In this document: one piece after another, positions 1 through 8,460 of the stretch | Layout: each line of letters begins with the position of its first letter | How positions within the stretch are numbered: position 1 is the first letter of the stretch | Origin: Desulfobacterales bacterium | GTDB taxonomy: Bacteria > Desulfobacterota > Desulfobacteria > Desulfobacterales > SpSt-501 | Reading direction: 5' to 3' | DNA length: 47,769 nt | Assembly: GCA_030834695.1 (NCBI GenBank) | Contig: JAUQXK010000130.1 | Coordinates: 1 to 47,769, forward strand | The notes under the pieces: model-generated | The model's database searches: none | What the model saw: only the letters and a program-made list of their open reading frames with translations | Told to the model about the DNA's origin: nothing | Made by a program: the position numbers and the translations under genes

Positions 1-14
1 TCACCTACCAATTC

Positions 15-1427
15 TTGCCAGCTCGCCTCAGAAGCTTCCCAGTCCGCAAAAAGGATATTTTGATCAAGGTGGAGATCGCCTCCGTCATTCGAAAAATTGC
101 CGCCGGGGCTCCGCCACCCCTGAGGCGAAGTTTCGACCGCCTGGAAGCATCACCGGTCGGCAAGCGGCTTGCCCGCGGCGCCTTCTGGGCAGTGAGTGGG
201 ACACTGATCTCGCGTGGCCTGAACATGCTGGCGATGATCCTGGTTGCGCGCCTGCTTGGCAAGAGCGAGTTCGGTGAACTGGGGATCATACAGAGCACTG
301 TATTGATGTTTCAAACCCTTGCCGGCTTTGGGTTGGGCTACGCGGCAACGAAGTACGTGGCGGAGTTCAGGAAAAGCGACCCGGAGAGGACTGGAAAAAT
401 AATCGCTTTTTGCACGCTTACGGCTGCTGGTACTGGAGGGCTTTTATCAATACTCTTCTTCCTCGGCACACCGTGGCTGGCGGTCAATGTTTTGGCAGCC
501 CCTGATCTGGTATATCCTCTCAAAATCAGCAGTTTGATACTCTTTCTGAGCACGCTGGCCGGAACCCAGACTGGTGTTTTAGCAGGCTTCGAGGCCTTCG
601 ATTCCATAGCTAAAATCGGCTTCATCAGCGGCGTTCTCAGCCTCCCTCTTATAATTGGCGGAGCACTCACACTGGGGGTTGAAGGGGCTGTATGGGGAAT
701 GATTCTGACTTTTTTCCTCAATTGGGCCTTGAACAGGCGAAATCTCCTGAATTCCGCTAGAAGAAATCGAGTGAGAATATCATGGAAAGATTTCTGGCAA
801 GTGCGAAGTATCCTATGGGATTATAGTTTGCCCTCGGTTTTAGGTGGAACCTTGTATTGGATAGGTAACTGGGCCGGCGGAGCGTTGTTGGTGAACCAAC
901 CGGGGGGCTATGCGGAAATGGGGTACTTCAACGCCGCTAACCAGTGGTTTAGCGCAATATTGTTTTTGCCGGGCGTGCTGGGCCAAGCAGCGATCCCGGT
1001 ACTTTCTGAGCGGCTGGGGGATAACGACCTGGAAAGGTCGAAAAGGATACTTCTCTATTCGTGCAAGTTGAATGCAGCAGTCCTATTGCCGGTAATAATC
1101 TTCGGATGCCTTTGCAGCCCGTGGATAATGAATTTTTACGGGGCGGATTTCAGAGTGGCGTGGCCAACCCTAGTCGCCATTCTGATTGCCTCCGGTATAG
1201 CTGCGATGCAGGCCCCCGCATATCAGATTATTATAGCTTCAGGCAGGATATGGATGGCAGCAATAATAAACTCGAGTTGGGCGATTATATTCGTTCTCTT
1301 GGCATTAACAACAATGCATTGGGGAAGTTTAAGTTTGGCTATTGGGAAAATAGCTGCGTATGTTTTCTACGCTGCACTTTCGTTTAAGTTTAGTATGTTT
1401 TTATTGAAAACGAGATTGACAGTTTAA
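15..1427 (+). CDS. Wzx-like polysaccharide flippase
   Basis: Multi-pass inner-membrane protein of the polysaccharide biosynthesis / MATE-like flippase superfamily. Its expected role is to flip undecaprenyl-linked repeat units to the periplasm. A cytosolic N-terminus is followed by a GAFWAVSGTLISRGLNML segment near residue 55, typical of the first helix, and then about 12-14 hydrophobic segments. At 470 aa it is close to family length (430-500). The TTG at 15 is the first start in the window, but the frame is open to the window edge, so the true start could be upstream or further inside. It is the first gene of a same-strand EPS block and lies 46 bp before a Wzy-like gene, which fits a Wzx/Wzy-dependent pathway. 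The 3' third becomes visibly more AT-rich, marking the edge of the acquired-looking segment. The substrate cannot be deduced. Confidence 0.85.
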   Translation: MPARLRSFPVRKKDILIKVEIASVIRKIAAGAPPPLRRSFDRLEASPVGKRLARGAFWAVSGTLISRGLNMLAMILVARLLGKSEFGELGIIQSTVLMFQTLAGFGLGYAATKYVAEFRKSDPERTGKIIAFCTLTAAGTGGLLSILFFLGTPWLAVNVLAAPDLVYPLKISSLILFLSTLAGTQTGVLAGFEAFDSIAKIGFISGVLSLPLIIGGALTLGVEGAVWGMILTFFLNWALNRRNLLNSARRNRVRISWKDFWQVRSILWDYSLPSVLGGTLYWIGNWAGGALLVNQPGGYAEMGYFNAANQWFSAILFLPGVLGQAAIPVLSERLGDNDLERSKRILLYSCKLNAAVLLPVIIFGCLCSPWIMNFYGADFRVAWPTLVAILIASGIAAMQAPAYQIIIASGRIWMAAIINSSWAIIFVLLALTTMHWGSLSLAIGKIAAYVFYAALSFKFSMFLLKTRLTV

Positions 1428-1473
1428 TTTTTTATTAAATTAGAGGAAAATCATTGTTTCAGGATTACCAAAA

Positions 1474-2763
1474 TTGATTGTTTGGGCTATAATATTTTTA
1501 GTTATCGTAGGATTTTTGTTTTATGGAAGTTTAAAAAATCCTACTACCGCGGTTGCAGGTACGCTTCTGCTGTTTGGTTTAGAACAATGGGGCCAAGCAA
1601 AAATACCAATTTTGGCTGTCAATAGCTCATTTACAAATTATATCATCGGATCAATAGTCGCAGCAGCGCTTGTAGTTCAATTTTTAAAACGGAAAATAAA
1701 AATTGGCGATTATCCGGGTGCAGGCTATTTAGTTGCTTTCCTCTTTTTATACGCGTATGCATCTTCGATTTGGGCCCCTAACGTAGAGGTGAGCGCGGCA
1801 CAATGGCGGAAAGCTTGGCCATATATTATAACTTTTGTAATTTTCGCACCTCTTTTAATAAGCGATACACAAGAAATAGAAAAAATGCTTGAAACCTTCA
1901 TTGTGCTGGGGTTTATTTTAACCGTGCTGTTGTTATTCACTGTAACTTGGGAAAATAGGGGTGTTTTAATAGAGTATGGATCAAGCAAGAGCATGGGGAA
2001 CCCCTTAGCCACAGCACAAATGGCAGGGCACATTATAATTGCAACTATTCTTGGGAGCAGTTTATCCCTAATCAAACCATGGAGAATATTGCGTTGGGTG
2101 GGTGTGGTTGCTTGCATTGCCCTCGCTGTAAAAGCGGGTTCACGAGGGCAGGTAATCTCACTTATTTTTATTCTATCATTTTTTTGGGCTATAAACCAAA
2201 AAAAGTTCAGTGTTTGGACAATATTTACTACCCTTGCAGGGTGCACTCTAATAGGACTGGTAATTGGTATTTTTATCCAAGAGTTTTGGGGGTCTGGAAA
2301 TATAAGATGGTCACAGGAACAGATGACTAAAGACGTATCGGGACGCTTTGATATGGCGTTCAGGTTGTTAAGTGTTTGGTGGAAAGGGGATTTTTTAACA
2401 ATAATTTTTGGTTTAGGAAACTCAGCATCATTTGATCACCGAATTATAGGTTTTTATCCGCATGTTGTTCCTCTTGAAATTCTAGGTGAAGAAGGTTTGC
2501 TTGGATTTTTATTTTATATTTTAATAATTGGCTTGGTGGTTCATAATTTCTTCAAAAGTTATCGTTCTACACATGATTTGCAAAATTATAGAAAAATAAT
2601 TGTTACACTTGCCGCAATGTTCGTTTATTCTTTTCTTCTAACCCTCAAGCAAGGCAACTTTTTAGGAAATACAGATATGTGGATGTTGTGTATATTTCTT
2701 CTCAGATTTGGAGTTATTGTAAAGAATAAAAACAAAATGCAAATTGTTACAAACAGTGGGTAA
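1474..2763 (+). CDS. O-antigen ligase/polymerase-like (Wzy) membrane protein
   Basis: About 429 aa with 10-12 predicted membrane helices and one larger periplasmic loop. The loop carries a GRFDMAFRLLSVWW...GLGN segment followed by HVVPLEILGEEGLLGF, which is the layout of the O-antigen ligase / Wzy_C family. The likely role is periplasmic polymerisation of EPS repeat units delivered by the upstream flippase; a ligase role is possible. The start is uncertain. TTG at 1474 has AGGA 9 nt upstream. An in-frame ATT at 1453 has a better AGAGGA 5 nt upstream, but ATT is a rare start. The gene is very AT-rich compared with the GC-rich downstream genes, as in the next three genes, which supports horizontal acquisition. 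Confidence 0.8.
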   Translation: MIVWAIIFLVIVGFLFYGSLKNPTTAVAGTLLLFGLEQWGQAKIPILAVNSSFTNYIIGSIVAAALVVQFLKRKIKIGDYPGAGYLVAFLFLYAYASSIWAPNVEVSAAQWRKAWPYIITFVIFAPLLISDTQEIEKMLETFIVLGFILTVLLLFTVTWENRGVLIEYGSSKSMGNPLATAQMAGHIIIATILGSSLSLIKPWRILRWVGVVACIALAVKAGSRGQVISLIFILSFFWAINQKKFSVWTIFTTLAGCTLIGLVIGIFIQEFWGSGNIRWSQEQMTKDVSGRFDMAFRLLSVWWKGDFLTIIFGLGNSASFDHRIIGFYPHVVPLEILGEEGLLGFLFYILIIGLVVHNFFKSYRSTHDLQNYRKIIVTLAAMFVYSFLLTLKQGNFLGNTDMWMLCIFLLRFGVIVKNKNKMQIVTNSG

Positions 2764-2768
2764 TCAAG

Positions 2769-3599
2769 ATGATAAGAAAACATTACAGATTATCTAAAAC
2801 GAGATTCATCCTGTTGGCCCTAAGTATAATTGCAACACCAAGTGATGTATTTTGTTTTGGAGTTTTTGATGGAACGCTTTACAAAAAAAAACCAGACCTA
2901 ATTGCATACGGTTTAAAACCAATAAATATAATTTATGGAGGTTCATTTTGGGATGCAGGTAAAAATAAAGAAAATCTCCCATCAGATTCAAGAATACAGA
3001 AATTGGCCATTGAATCGTCGGCTAAAAACATAGAAACCGTGTTGGATGTTGAACATTGGGAGGTTTCTACGGGTCGTGCAAATGGCAAGGAGGCTGAAAA
3101 CCTCCATAAATATATAGCGTTTTTCGGAAAATTTAAAGAATATGCGCGCTATCTTAACACCGGTTTTTATGGCGTCCCACCGATTCAGGATTATTGGCGC
3201 GCTATTACGTTGCCGGAATCAAGGCAATATTTGGAATGGCAAAAAGAAAATGATTTTTTGCGCCCATTAGCCGAAAAGGTTGATATCCTGTACCCATCTC
3301 TTTATACATTTTACCTGGACCAAGAAGGATGGAAGAAATATGCGAAGGCTAATATTTTAGAGGCGAGAAGAATATCAAAAGCAAAACCAGTATATGTTTT
3401 TTTATGGCCTCAATATCACGATTCAAACAAAAATTTGCGAGGGAAATACATCGACCAATATTACTGGAAAATGCAGCTTGATTTATCCAGGAAACATGCC
3501 GATGGGATCGTGATTTGGGGAGGGTGGCAGGAATATTGGAATAACGATGCACCATGGTGGAAAGTAACAAAAGAATTTCTTGAAAATAATAATAAATAG
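2769..3599 (+). CDS. Secreted GH56 (hyaluronidase)-like glycosidase, putative
   Basis: A 276-aa protein with an N-terminal signal peptide (hydrophobic residues 13-30). The rest matches, by eye, the block order of GH56 TIM-barrel hyaluronidases such as bee-venom hyaluronidase. VLDVEHW (91-97) corresponds to the catalytic VIDFExW, with D93 and E95 in the acid/positioning places. GFYGVPP (132-138) matches GYYAYPY. VDILYPSLY (171-179) matches the VLLPSVY strand. ARRISKAKPVYVFLW (199-213) matches the helix/strand before YYWYKY, and DGIVIWGGW (245-253) matches DGFIIWGSS. It lies 5 bp after the wzy-like gene and 38 bp before a GT4 gene, so it is likely part of the EPS operon and may trim or depolymerise the polymer in the periplasm or outside. 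The family assignment comes from recall, not a search; the substrate is unknown. Very AT-rich. Confidence 0.6.
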   Translation: MIRKHYRLSKTRFILLALSIIATPSDVFCFGVFDGTLYKKKPDLIAYGLKPINIIYGGSFWDAGKNKENLPSDSRIQKLAIESSAKNIETVLDVEHWEVSTGRANGKEAENLHKYIAFFGKFKEYARYLNTGFYGVPPIQDYWRAITLPESRQYLEWQKENDFLRPLAEKVDILYPSLYTFYLDQEGWKKYAKANILEARRISKAKPVYVFLWPQYHDSNKNLRGKYIDQYYWKMQLDLSRKHADGIVIWGGWQEYWNNDAPWWKVTKEFLENNNK

Positions 3600-3637
3600 T
3601 TGACTATTAATAATTTGCGGTGAATAGAAAATAAGTT

Positions 3638-4768
3638 ATGCCAAAACCAACAGTATTAATTCAACAAAATTCTATTTCACATTACCGATTAAAACTTTTT
3701 GAACTTCTATGCAAAAACGATGATTTTAATATATCAATTCTTGCCGATAATAGATCGGAAACGCCTTACTTGAAGACTGTCTATCAAGAAGGTAATTTGG
3801 GATTGCGCTGGATTAAAGTAAAAACCTATGCAATCAGAATCCCACTACTAAGAACGTTGTATTGGCAAGCAGGTTCTTTAAGTGCAGTAATAAGCTATAA
3901 GCCTAATGCCGTAATAGCGATGGGTTCACCCTATTCACTAACCGCTTGGGCAATATGTTTTATTTGTAAAATAAGAAAAGTTCCTGTCCTGCTTTGGACG
4001 CATGGACTTTTAGAAGATGAAAAAGGTATTAAATGGTTTATAAGAAGATTTTTTTACAAAATCGCAGACAAGCTACTTCTTTATGGGCAGCACGCAAAAT
4101 ATATTCTAAAAAACAAGAGATTTCAAGAAAATAGAATTAGTGTTGTTTATAACTCGCTTGATTACGATTTGCAAAAGAAAATTGTTAGTACGCTTTGTGA
4201 TCATGATAGGGAAGGGTATAAAAATAGAATTGGAGTAATTGCAGGCGAAGGTCTCGTAGCGTTTTCTGGAAGGCTTCAAGCTGTAAAACAAATTGATCTT
4301 TTAATAAAAGCGATTGCAATTTTGACAAAAAAAGGTAGGCGGGTACATGCGGCCATAATAGGTGACGGAAGTGAAAGAAAAAAATTATCGCTATTGGCTA
4401 AAGAGCTGGAAATCAATGAGTTAATCCATTTTCATGGTGAAAGTTACAATGAAAGATTTATAGGAACTGTATTTTCAAGCAGCAGCTTGTGTGTGATTCC
4501 ATCAGGAGCTGGCTTGACTGTTATGCATGCCATGGCGTACGGCACACCGGTGTTGATCCACGATAGGATTGAATTTCATTTTCCAGAGTGGGAAGCTGTT
4601 CGAGAAAATGAAACCGGATTTTTTTATCAATACGGCAACGTTAACGACATGGCTGAAAAAATCAATATGGCTGTGTTCGGAAGCTATGATAAGGAAAAAA
4701 TAAGGCATAATTGTAAAGAAATTATTGAAAATAATTATAACCCATACAAACAATGTGATTCTATCTGA
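3638..4768 (+). CDS. GT4-family glycosyltransferase
   Basis: A 376-aa GT-B fold retaining glycosyltransferase. The N-terminal Rossmann half begins PTVLIQQNSISHYRLKLFELL. The C-terminal half carries LVAFSGRLQAVKQIDLLIKAI (about 205-225), GDGSERKKL (about 242-250) and the CVIPSGAGLTVMHAMAYGTPVL donor-binding block (about 285-306). In that block the usual E-x7-E pattern is weakened: V/M residues stand where the first Glu is common. It probably adds a sugar to the lipid-linked EPS unit on the cytoplasmic face. The ATG at 3638 has no strong ribosome binding site. The gene is AT-rich and belongs to the acquired-looking EPS block. Donor and acceptor cannot be told from sequence. Confidence 0.85.
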   Translation: MPKPTVLIQQNSISHYRLKLFELLCKNDDFNISILADNRSETPYLKTVYQEGNLGLRWIKVKTYAIRIPLLRTLYWQAGSLSAVISYKPNAVIAMGSPYSLTAWAICFICKIRKVPVLLWTHGLLEDEKGIKWFIRRFFYKIADKLLLYGQHAKYILKNKRFQENRISVVYNSLDYDLQKKIVSTLCDHDREGYKNRIGVIAGEGLVAFSGRLQAVKQIDLLIKAIAILTKKGRRVHAAIIGDGSERKKLSLLAKELEINELIHFHGESYNERFIGTVFSSSSLCVIPSGAGLTVMHAMAYGTPVLIHDRIEFHFPEWEAVRENETGFFYQYGNVNDMAEKINMAVFGSYDKEKIRHNCKEIIENNYNPYKQCDSI

Positions 4769-4881
4769 AAAGCCGTAGCATCCGCTATCATAAAAAGAAC
4801 TTAAACAATTTATAAAAATATTCTAAGAATGATAGAGTTTAAAAAAAATATCAAATAGAGATAATGAAAAGTTTGATTTAA
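4769..4881. other. AT-rich intergenic spacer within the EPS block
   Basis: A 113-bp spacer made almost wholly of A/T tracts between two GT4 genes. No promoter pair, terminator hairpin or small coding frame stands out. It is noted because the neighbouring EPS genes are otherwise tightly packed. Confidence 0.4.
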
Positions 4882-6054
4882 ATGTGTAAAGACAATATTC
4901 ATATTGCATTTACTATTGCAAGTATAGCACAGAAATATGGAGGGACAAGCCGAGTTGTTTCGAACTTAAGCGATGCACTAATAAAAACAGGCATTAAAGT
5001 TTCTATCATCACTGCCTGTGATTCTGAAGATAAAAAAATATTGCCTACCTCTAATAATGTAAACTTAACCTATATTTATAAAAATTTAAAATTGCTTAAT
5101 TTTTTAAAACACTATAGCTTTGAAAAAACTTTAACAAGAAGTATGGCAACTTATAATAAAAATATAGTCCATGACAATGGAGTATGGCTGCCATTCAATC
5201 ATTTAGTTGCAAATACCTGCCGGAAATATTCGTTCAAACGTATTGTGAGCCCTCATGGTATGCTTGAACCATGGGCGATGAATTATAAAAGGTATAAAAA
5301 GGGGATTGGGTGGTTTATTTTTCAAAAAAATGATCTGCAGCTTGCATCGGCTTTTCACGCTACATCACAAGAAGAAGCTGAAAATATCCGAAAGATAGGT
5401 TTTAAACAAGCTATAGCAGTCATTCCAAATGGCGTATTGGTTCCTGATAAAATTGTTAACGAGAAGAAAGCACAGGAAAAATATCAAAGAAAGGCGCTCT
5501 TTTTGTCCCGAATTCACCCCAAAAAGGGGCTTCACAATCTATTAGATGCATGGGAAACCCTAAAGCCAAATGAATGGCGTCTTCTAATAGTCGGCCCTGA
5601 GGAGGCCGGGTATAGAGCTGAGATTGAAGGTAAGATCAAGGCGAAGGGGTTAGAAAGTTTTATCGAACTCCGCGGAGAGGTTAATGACCTTGAAAAATGG
5701 GACCTTTATAAATCAAGCGCCCTTTTTGTATTGCCGAGCTTTTCAGAGAACTTTGGCATTGTGGTGGCCGAAGCGCTTGCCGCCGGTGTCCCGGTCATCA
5801 CGACGAGGGGGACGCCATGGAGCGATTTGCAGAAATATGATTGCGGATGGTGGGTGGATATTGGCGTTGAGCCTCTTGTGAAAGCATTGCGCGAAGCTAT
5901 TAACATGGAGCCGGCTCGACTTTGCGAAATGGGCGATAGAGGTGCAAAGCTGATAGAATCTAAATACTTATGGCCGCAGATCGGAAAGCAGATGCTTGAG
6001 TTTTACGAGTGGCTGCTTGGCATTGGTCCCAAACCTTCCTGTCTGTTCGATTAA
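4882..6054 (+). CDS. GT4-family glycosyltransferase
   Basis: A 390-aa GT-B glycosyltransferase. The N-terminal IASIAQKYGGTSRVVSNLSDAL is the classic GG-x-x-R/E loop of WcaI/PimB-type enzymes. SPHGMLEPWAMNYKRYKK (about 125-142) resembles the SPRGML motif of EPS mannosyl-/galactosyl-transferases. The C-terminal donor site reads FVLPSFSENFGIVVAEALAAGVPVITT, with the E-x7-E pair intact. Base composition changes within the gene: the 5' part is AT-rich and the last roughly 350 bp is GC-richer, so the junction of the acquired block may lie inside it. Its TAA stop overlaps the ATG of the next gene, which implies translational coupling with the acyltransferase. Confidence 0.88.
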   Translation: MCKDNIHIAFTIASIAQKYGGTSRVVSNLSDALIKTGIKVSIITACDSEDKKILPTSNNVNLTYIYKNLKLLNFLKHYSFEKTLTRSMATYNKNIVHDNGVWLPFNHLVANTCRKYSFKRIVSPHGMLEPWAMNYKRYKKGIGWFIFQKNDLQLASAFHATSQEEAENIRKIGFKQAIAVIPNGVLVPDKIVNEKKAQEKYQRKALFLSRIHPKKGLHNLLDAWETLKPNEWRLLIVGPEEAGYRAEIEGKIKAKGLESFIELRGEVNDLEKWDLYKSSALFVLPSFSENFGIVVAEALAAGVPVITTRGTPWSDLQKYDCGWWVDIGVEPLVKALREAINMEPARLCEMGDRGAKLIESKYLWPQIGKQMLEFYEWLLGIGPKPSCLFD

Positions 6055-6605
6055 TGATGCAGCAACACAATATATCATTTAAAAACAGGCTTGCTCGCTT
6101 TATATGGAGCTTTGTCTGGATGCTTTTGTACCGACCGACACCTCGTAATTTCCATTTCTGGAGAAGGTTTCTTTTAAGACTATTCGGCGCGAATATTGCC
6201 TCTGGCGCACACCCTTACCCATCCGCAAAAATATGGGCGCCTTGGAACTTGACCATGCTCGAGGGCAGCTGTATCAGCGATGCTGTGGATTGCTACTGCG
6301 TGGATAAAGTTACCATAGGGAGAAATGCAACGGTCAGCCAGTATTCCTACCTTTGCACCGCAAGCCACGATTTCAGGGCTGCAAATATTCAAAATAGCCC
6401 TAACATGCCGCTTATCACAGCCCCAATTACAATCAACGACTATGCCTGGGTTGCCGCAGATGTGTTCATTGGCCCCGGGGTTGCCGTAGGAGAGGGCGCA
6501 GTGGTCGGGGCAAGGTCCGCTGTCATTAAAAATGTAGAACCCTGGGCAGTGATAGCAGGGAACCCAGCCAGGAGAATTGGTACAAGAGAGCACTGCAATA
6601 GCTGA
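6054..6605 (+). CDS. WcaF-type hexapeptide-repeat acyltransferase
   Basis: A 183-aa left-handed beta-helix acyltransferase of the LbH_WcaF (putative colanic acid acetyltransferase) type. It most likely O-acetylates a sugar of the EPS unit using acetyl-CoA. The N-terminal RLARFIWSFVWMLLYRPTP segment, the SAKIWAPWNLTMLEGSCI start of the helix, the CTASHDF active-site His region and the C-terminal VIAGNPARRIG are all diagnostic. The start at 6054 overlaps the stop of the preceding GT4 gene (TAATG); a second ATG follows at once (6057). A longer frame from 6009 would overlap the GT4 gene and is less likely. Confidence 0.88.
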   Translation: MMQQHNISFKNRLARFIWSFVWMLLYRPTPRNFHFWRRFLLRLFGANIASGAHPYPSAKIWAPWNLTMLEGSCISDAVDCYCVDKVTIGRNATVSQYSYLCTASHDFRAANIQNSPNMPLITAPITINDYAWVAADVFIGPGVAVGEGAVVGARSAVIKNVEPWAVIAGNPARRIGTREHCNS

Positions 6606-6637
6606 AGATTTTTAATCATCAACAATCATAAGTTTTT

Positions 6638-7558
6638 ATGAAAATCACCGCAATTATTCCCGCCTTTAACGAAGAACGGCATATTAAACGCTGCCTGGAA
6701 AGCATTCAGCAGGTCACTAAGAATTTACTGGTCGTGGATTCTTTTTCGACTGATCGAACCTGCGAAATCGCCAGCTCTCTCGGGGCAAAAGTCCTCAAGC
6801 ATTCCTTTTTAAACTATGCAAACCAGTTCAACTGGGCGATCGACCAAGTGGTCCATGATGCCGGCTGGATCATGCGGGTCGACGCCGATGAGGTAATCTC
6901 AAACGAGCTTGCCGATGAAATTAATCGCGAGGTACCCCAACTGCCCGTCAACATTGTAGGGGTTTACTTCCCTCGCAGCTTTGTTTTTCTGGGCAAGAGA
7001 ATCCGGCACGGAGGAGCATCGAAAATCAAGGCCTTGCGCCTGTGGCGGGCCAAACTTGGCCGGTGTGAAAACCGGTGGATGGATGAGCACATAATAGTCG
7101 ATGGGACGACCGTGAGCTTTTCAGGCGACCTGATCGACCACAACCTCAACCCGCTCTACTGGTGGACGGCCAAGCACAATGGTTATTCCAACCGGGAGGC
7201 GGTCGATCTTCTGAACCTGAAATACGGGTTCATACCGGTCGACAGCGTCGCCAGCCTTACATCCGGCTCTTCGGCCGGCTTGAAGCGCTGGGTCAAGGAA
7301 AGAGTATATGCCCGACTGCCGGTCGGGCTGAGAGCGTTCGGGTATTTTTTGTACCGCTACTTTTTCGCCCTCGGTTTTCTCGACGGCAGGGCCGGCCTCG
7401 TGTTCCACTTCCTGCAGGGCTTCTGGTACCGGTTCCTGGTGGATGCGAAAGTATATGAGGTAGGGCGACACATGAGCCTGAACAAGTGCGGCATCGTCCA
7501 GGCGATCAAGGAGGTGCTGGGAATCGACCTTTCGTCCAAAGAGGATGTCAAAAGCTGA
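6638..7558 (+). CDS. GT2 glycosyltransferase (WaaE/LgtF-like)
   Basis: A 306-aa GT-A inverting glycosyltransferase. MKITAIIPAFNEERHIKRCL is the N-terminal nucleotide-binding strand, VVDSFSTDRTCEIA follows, and MRVDADEVIS contains the DxD-like metal site (about residues 79-83). The C-terminal region has a hydrophobic/aromatic cluster (FGYFLYRYFFALGFLDG) often seen in WaaE/LgtF-type beta-glucosyl or heptosyl-acceptor enzymes. It overlaps the next GT2 gene by one base in a TGATG arrangement, so the two are almost certainly co-translated. Confidence 0.87.
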   Translation: MKITAIIPAFNEERHIKRCLESIQQVTKNLLVVDSFSTDRTCEIASSLGAKVLKHSFLNYANQFNWAIDQVVHDAGWIMRVDADEVISNELADEINREVPQLPVNIVGVYFPRSFVFLGKRIRHGGASKIKALRLWRAKLGRCENRWMDEHIIVDGTTVSFSGDLIDHNLNPLYWWTAKHNGYSNREAVDLLNLKYGFIPVDSVASLTSGSSAGLKRWVKERVYARLPVGLRAFGYFLYRYFFALGFLDGRAGLVFHFLQGFWYRFLVDAKVYEVGRHMSLNKCGIVQAIKEVLGIDLSSKEDVKS

Positions 7559-8322
7559 TGGCGCCGCGCATTTCGGTCATCACCGCGGTCTTCAACAACC
7601 GCGACTGCGTCTCGGATGCGATAGACTCCATTCTCGGGCAGACCTGCAGCAACATAGAAGTCGTCGTGATCGACGGGGGCTCAACCGATGGAACGCTGGA
7701 TGTACTGCGGAGCTATGACGGGCGCCTGGGCGTTTTAGTGAGCGAGCCGGATCGAGGGATTTACGACGCGCTCAACAAGGGCATCATTAAGGCGAACGGC
7801 GAGGTGCTCGGTTTTCTCCACTCGGACGATCTTTTCTTCGACCGGGAATCCGTTTCCAAGATCGCTGCAGTCTTTTCGGACCCGGCGGTGGCTGCTGTCT
7901 ATGGGGACCTCCTGTATGTAAAAAAGGACGATACCGCCGGCGTTGTTCGCCACTGGGTGGCCGGGTCATATTTCCCGGAGAAGCTTCGCCGGGGCTGGAT
8001 GCCGCCCCACCCGACTCTCGATGTGCGACGGGCGGTCTACGATCGGATCGGTCTCTTCGATACGCGCTACCGCATTTCCGCCGACTACGACTGGATGCTG
8101 CGCTTCTTCACCCGCGAAAACCCCAAGTGCGTTTACATTCCCGAGCCGCTCGTCAGGATGCGCATGGGCGGGGCCAGCAACCGGTCGCTCTCCCAGATCG
8201 TTAGCAAATCATCCGAAGACTACTTGGCGCTCAGGCGCAACAGCGTTGGAGGAGCCGGGATCCTAATCATGAAGAACCTGCGCAAGCTCCCCCAGTTCTT
8301 CGGCCGTCCCAAGACCGCTTGA
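7558..8322 (+). CDS. GT2 glycosyltransferase (WcaA-like)
   Basis: A 254-aa GT-A transferase with ISVITAVFNNRDCVSDAIDSI at the N-terminus, VVVIDGGSTDGTLDVL, EPDRGIYDALNKGI and FLHSDD (DxD site, about residue 90). This is the signature of colanic-acid/EPS family 2 enzymes. The start at 7558 is chosen because it gives the normal N-terminus and overlaps the TGA of the upstream GT2 gene; the longer frame from 7486 adds a non-homologous leader. Downstream, 140 bp separate it from the first canonical start of the exosortase gene. Confidence 0.87.
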   Translation: MAPRISVITAVFNNRDCVSDAIDSILGQTCSNIEVVVIDGGSTDGTLDVLRSYDGRLGVLVSEPDRGIYDALNKGIIKANGEVLGFLHSDDLFFDRESVSKIAAVFSDPAVAAVYGDLLYVKKDDTAGVVRHWVAGSYFPEKLRRGWMPPHPTLDVRRAVYDRIGLFDTRYRISADYDWMLRFFTRENPKCVYIPEPLVRMRMGGASNRSLSQIVSKSSEDYLALRRNSVGGAGILIMKNLRKLPQFFGRPKTA

Positions 8323-8460
8323 CCGACCCTTCCTCTCCAGACGAAATCTCAGCCATAAGTATTTAAGATAAAAACAATTCTCGACATACGGGCTGAAAGC
8401 TGGCTCAAGGCGGCGCTATATGTCCTTCTGCTGGCAGGTCTTTTCCACAGCTCCCACCGC

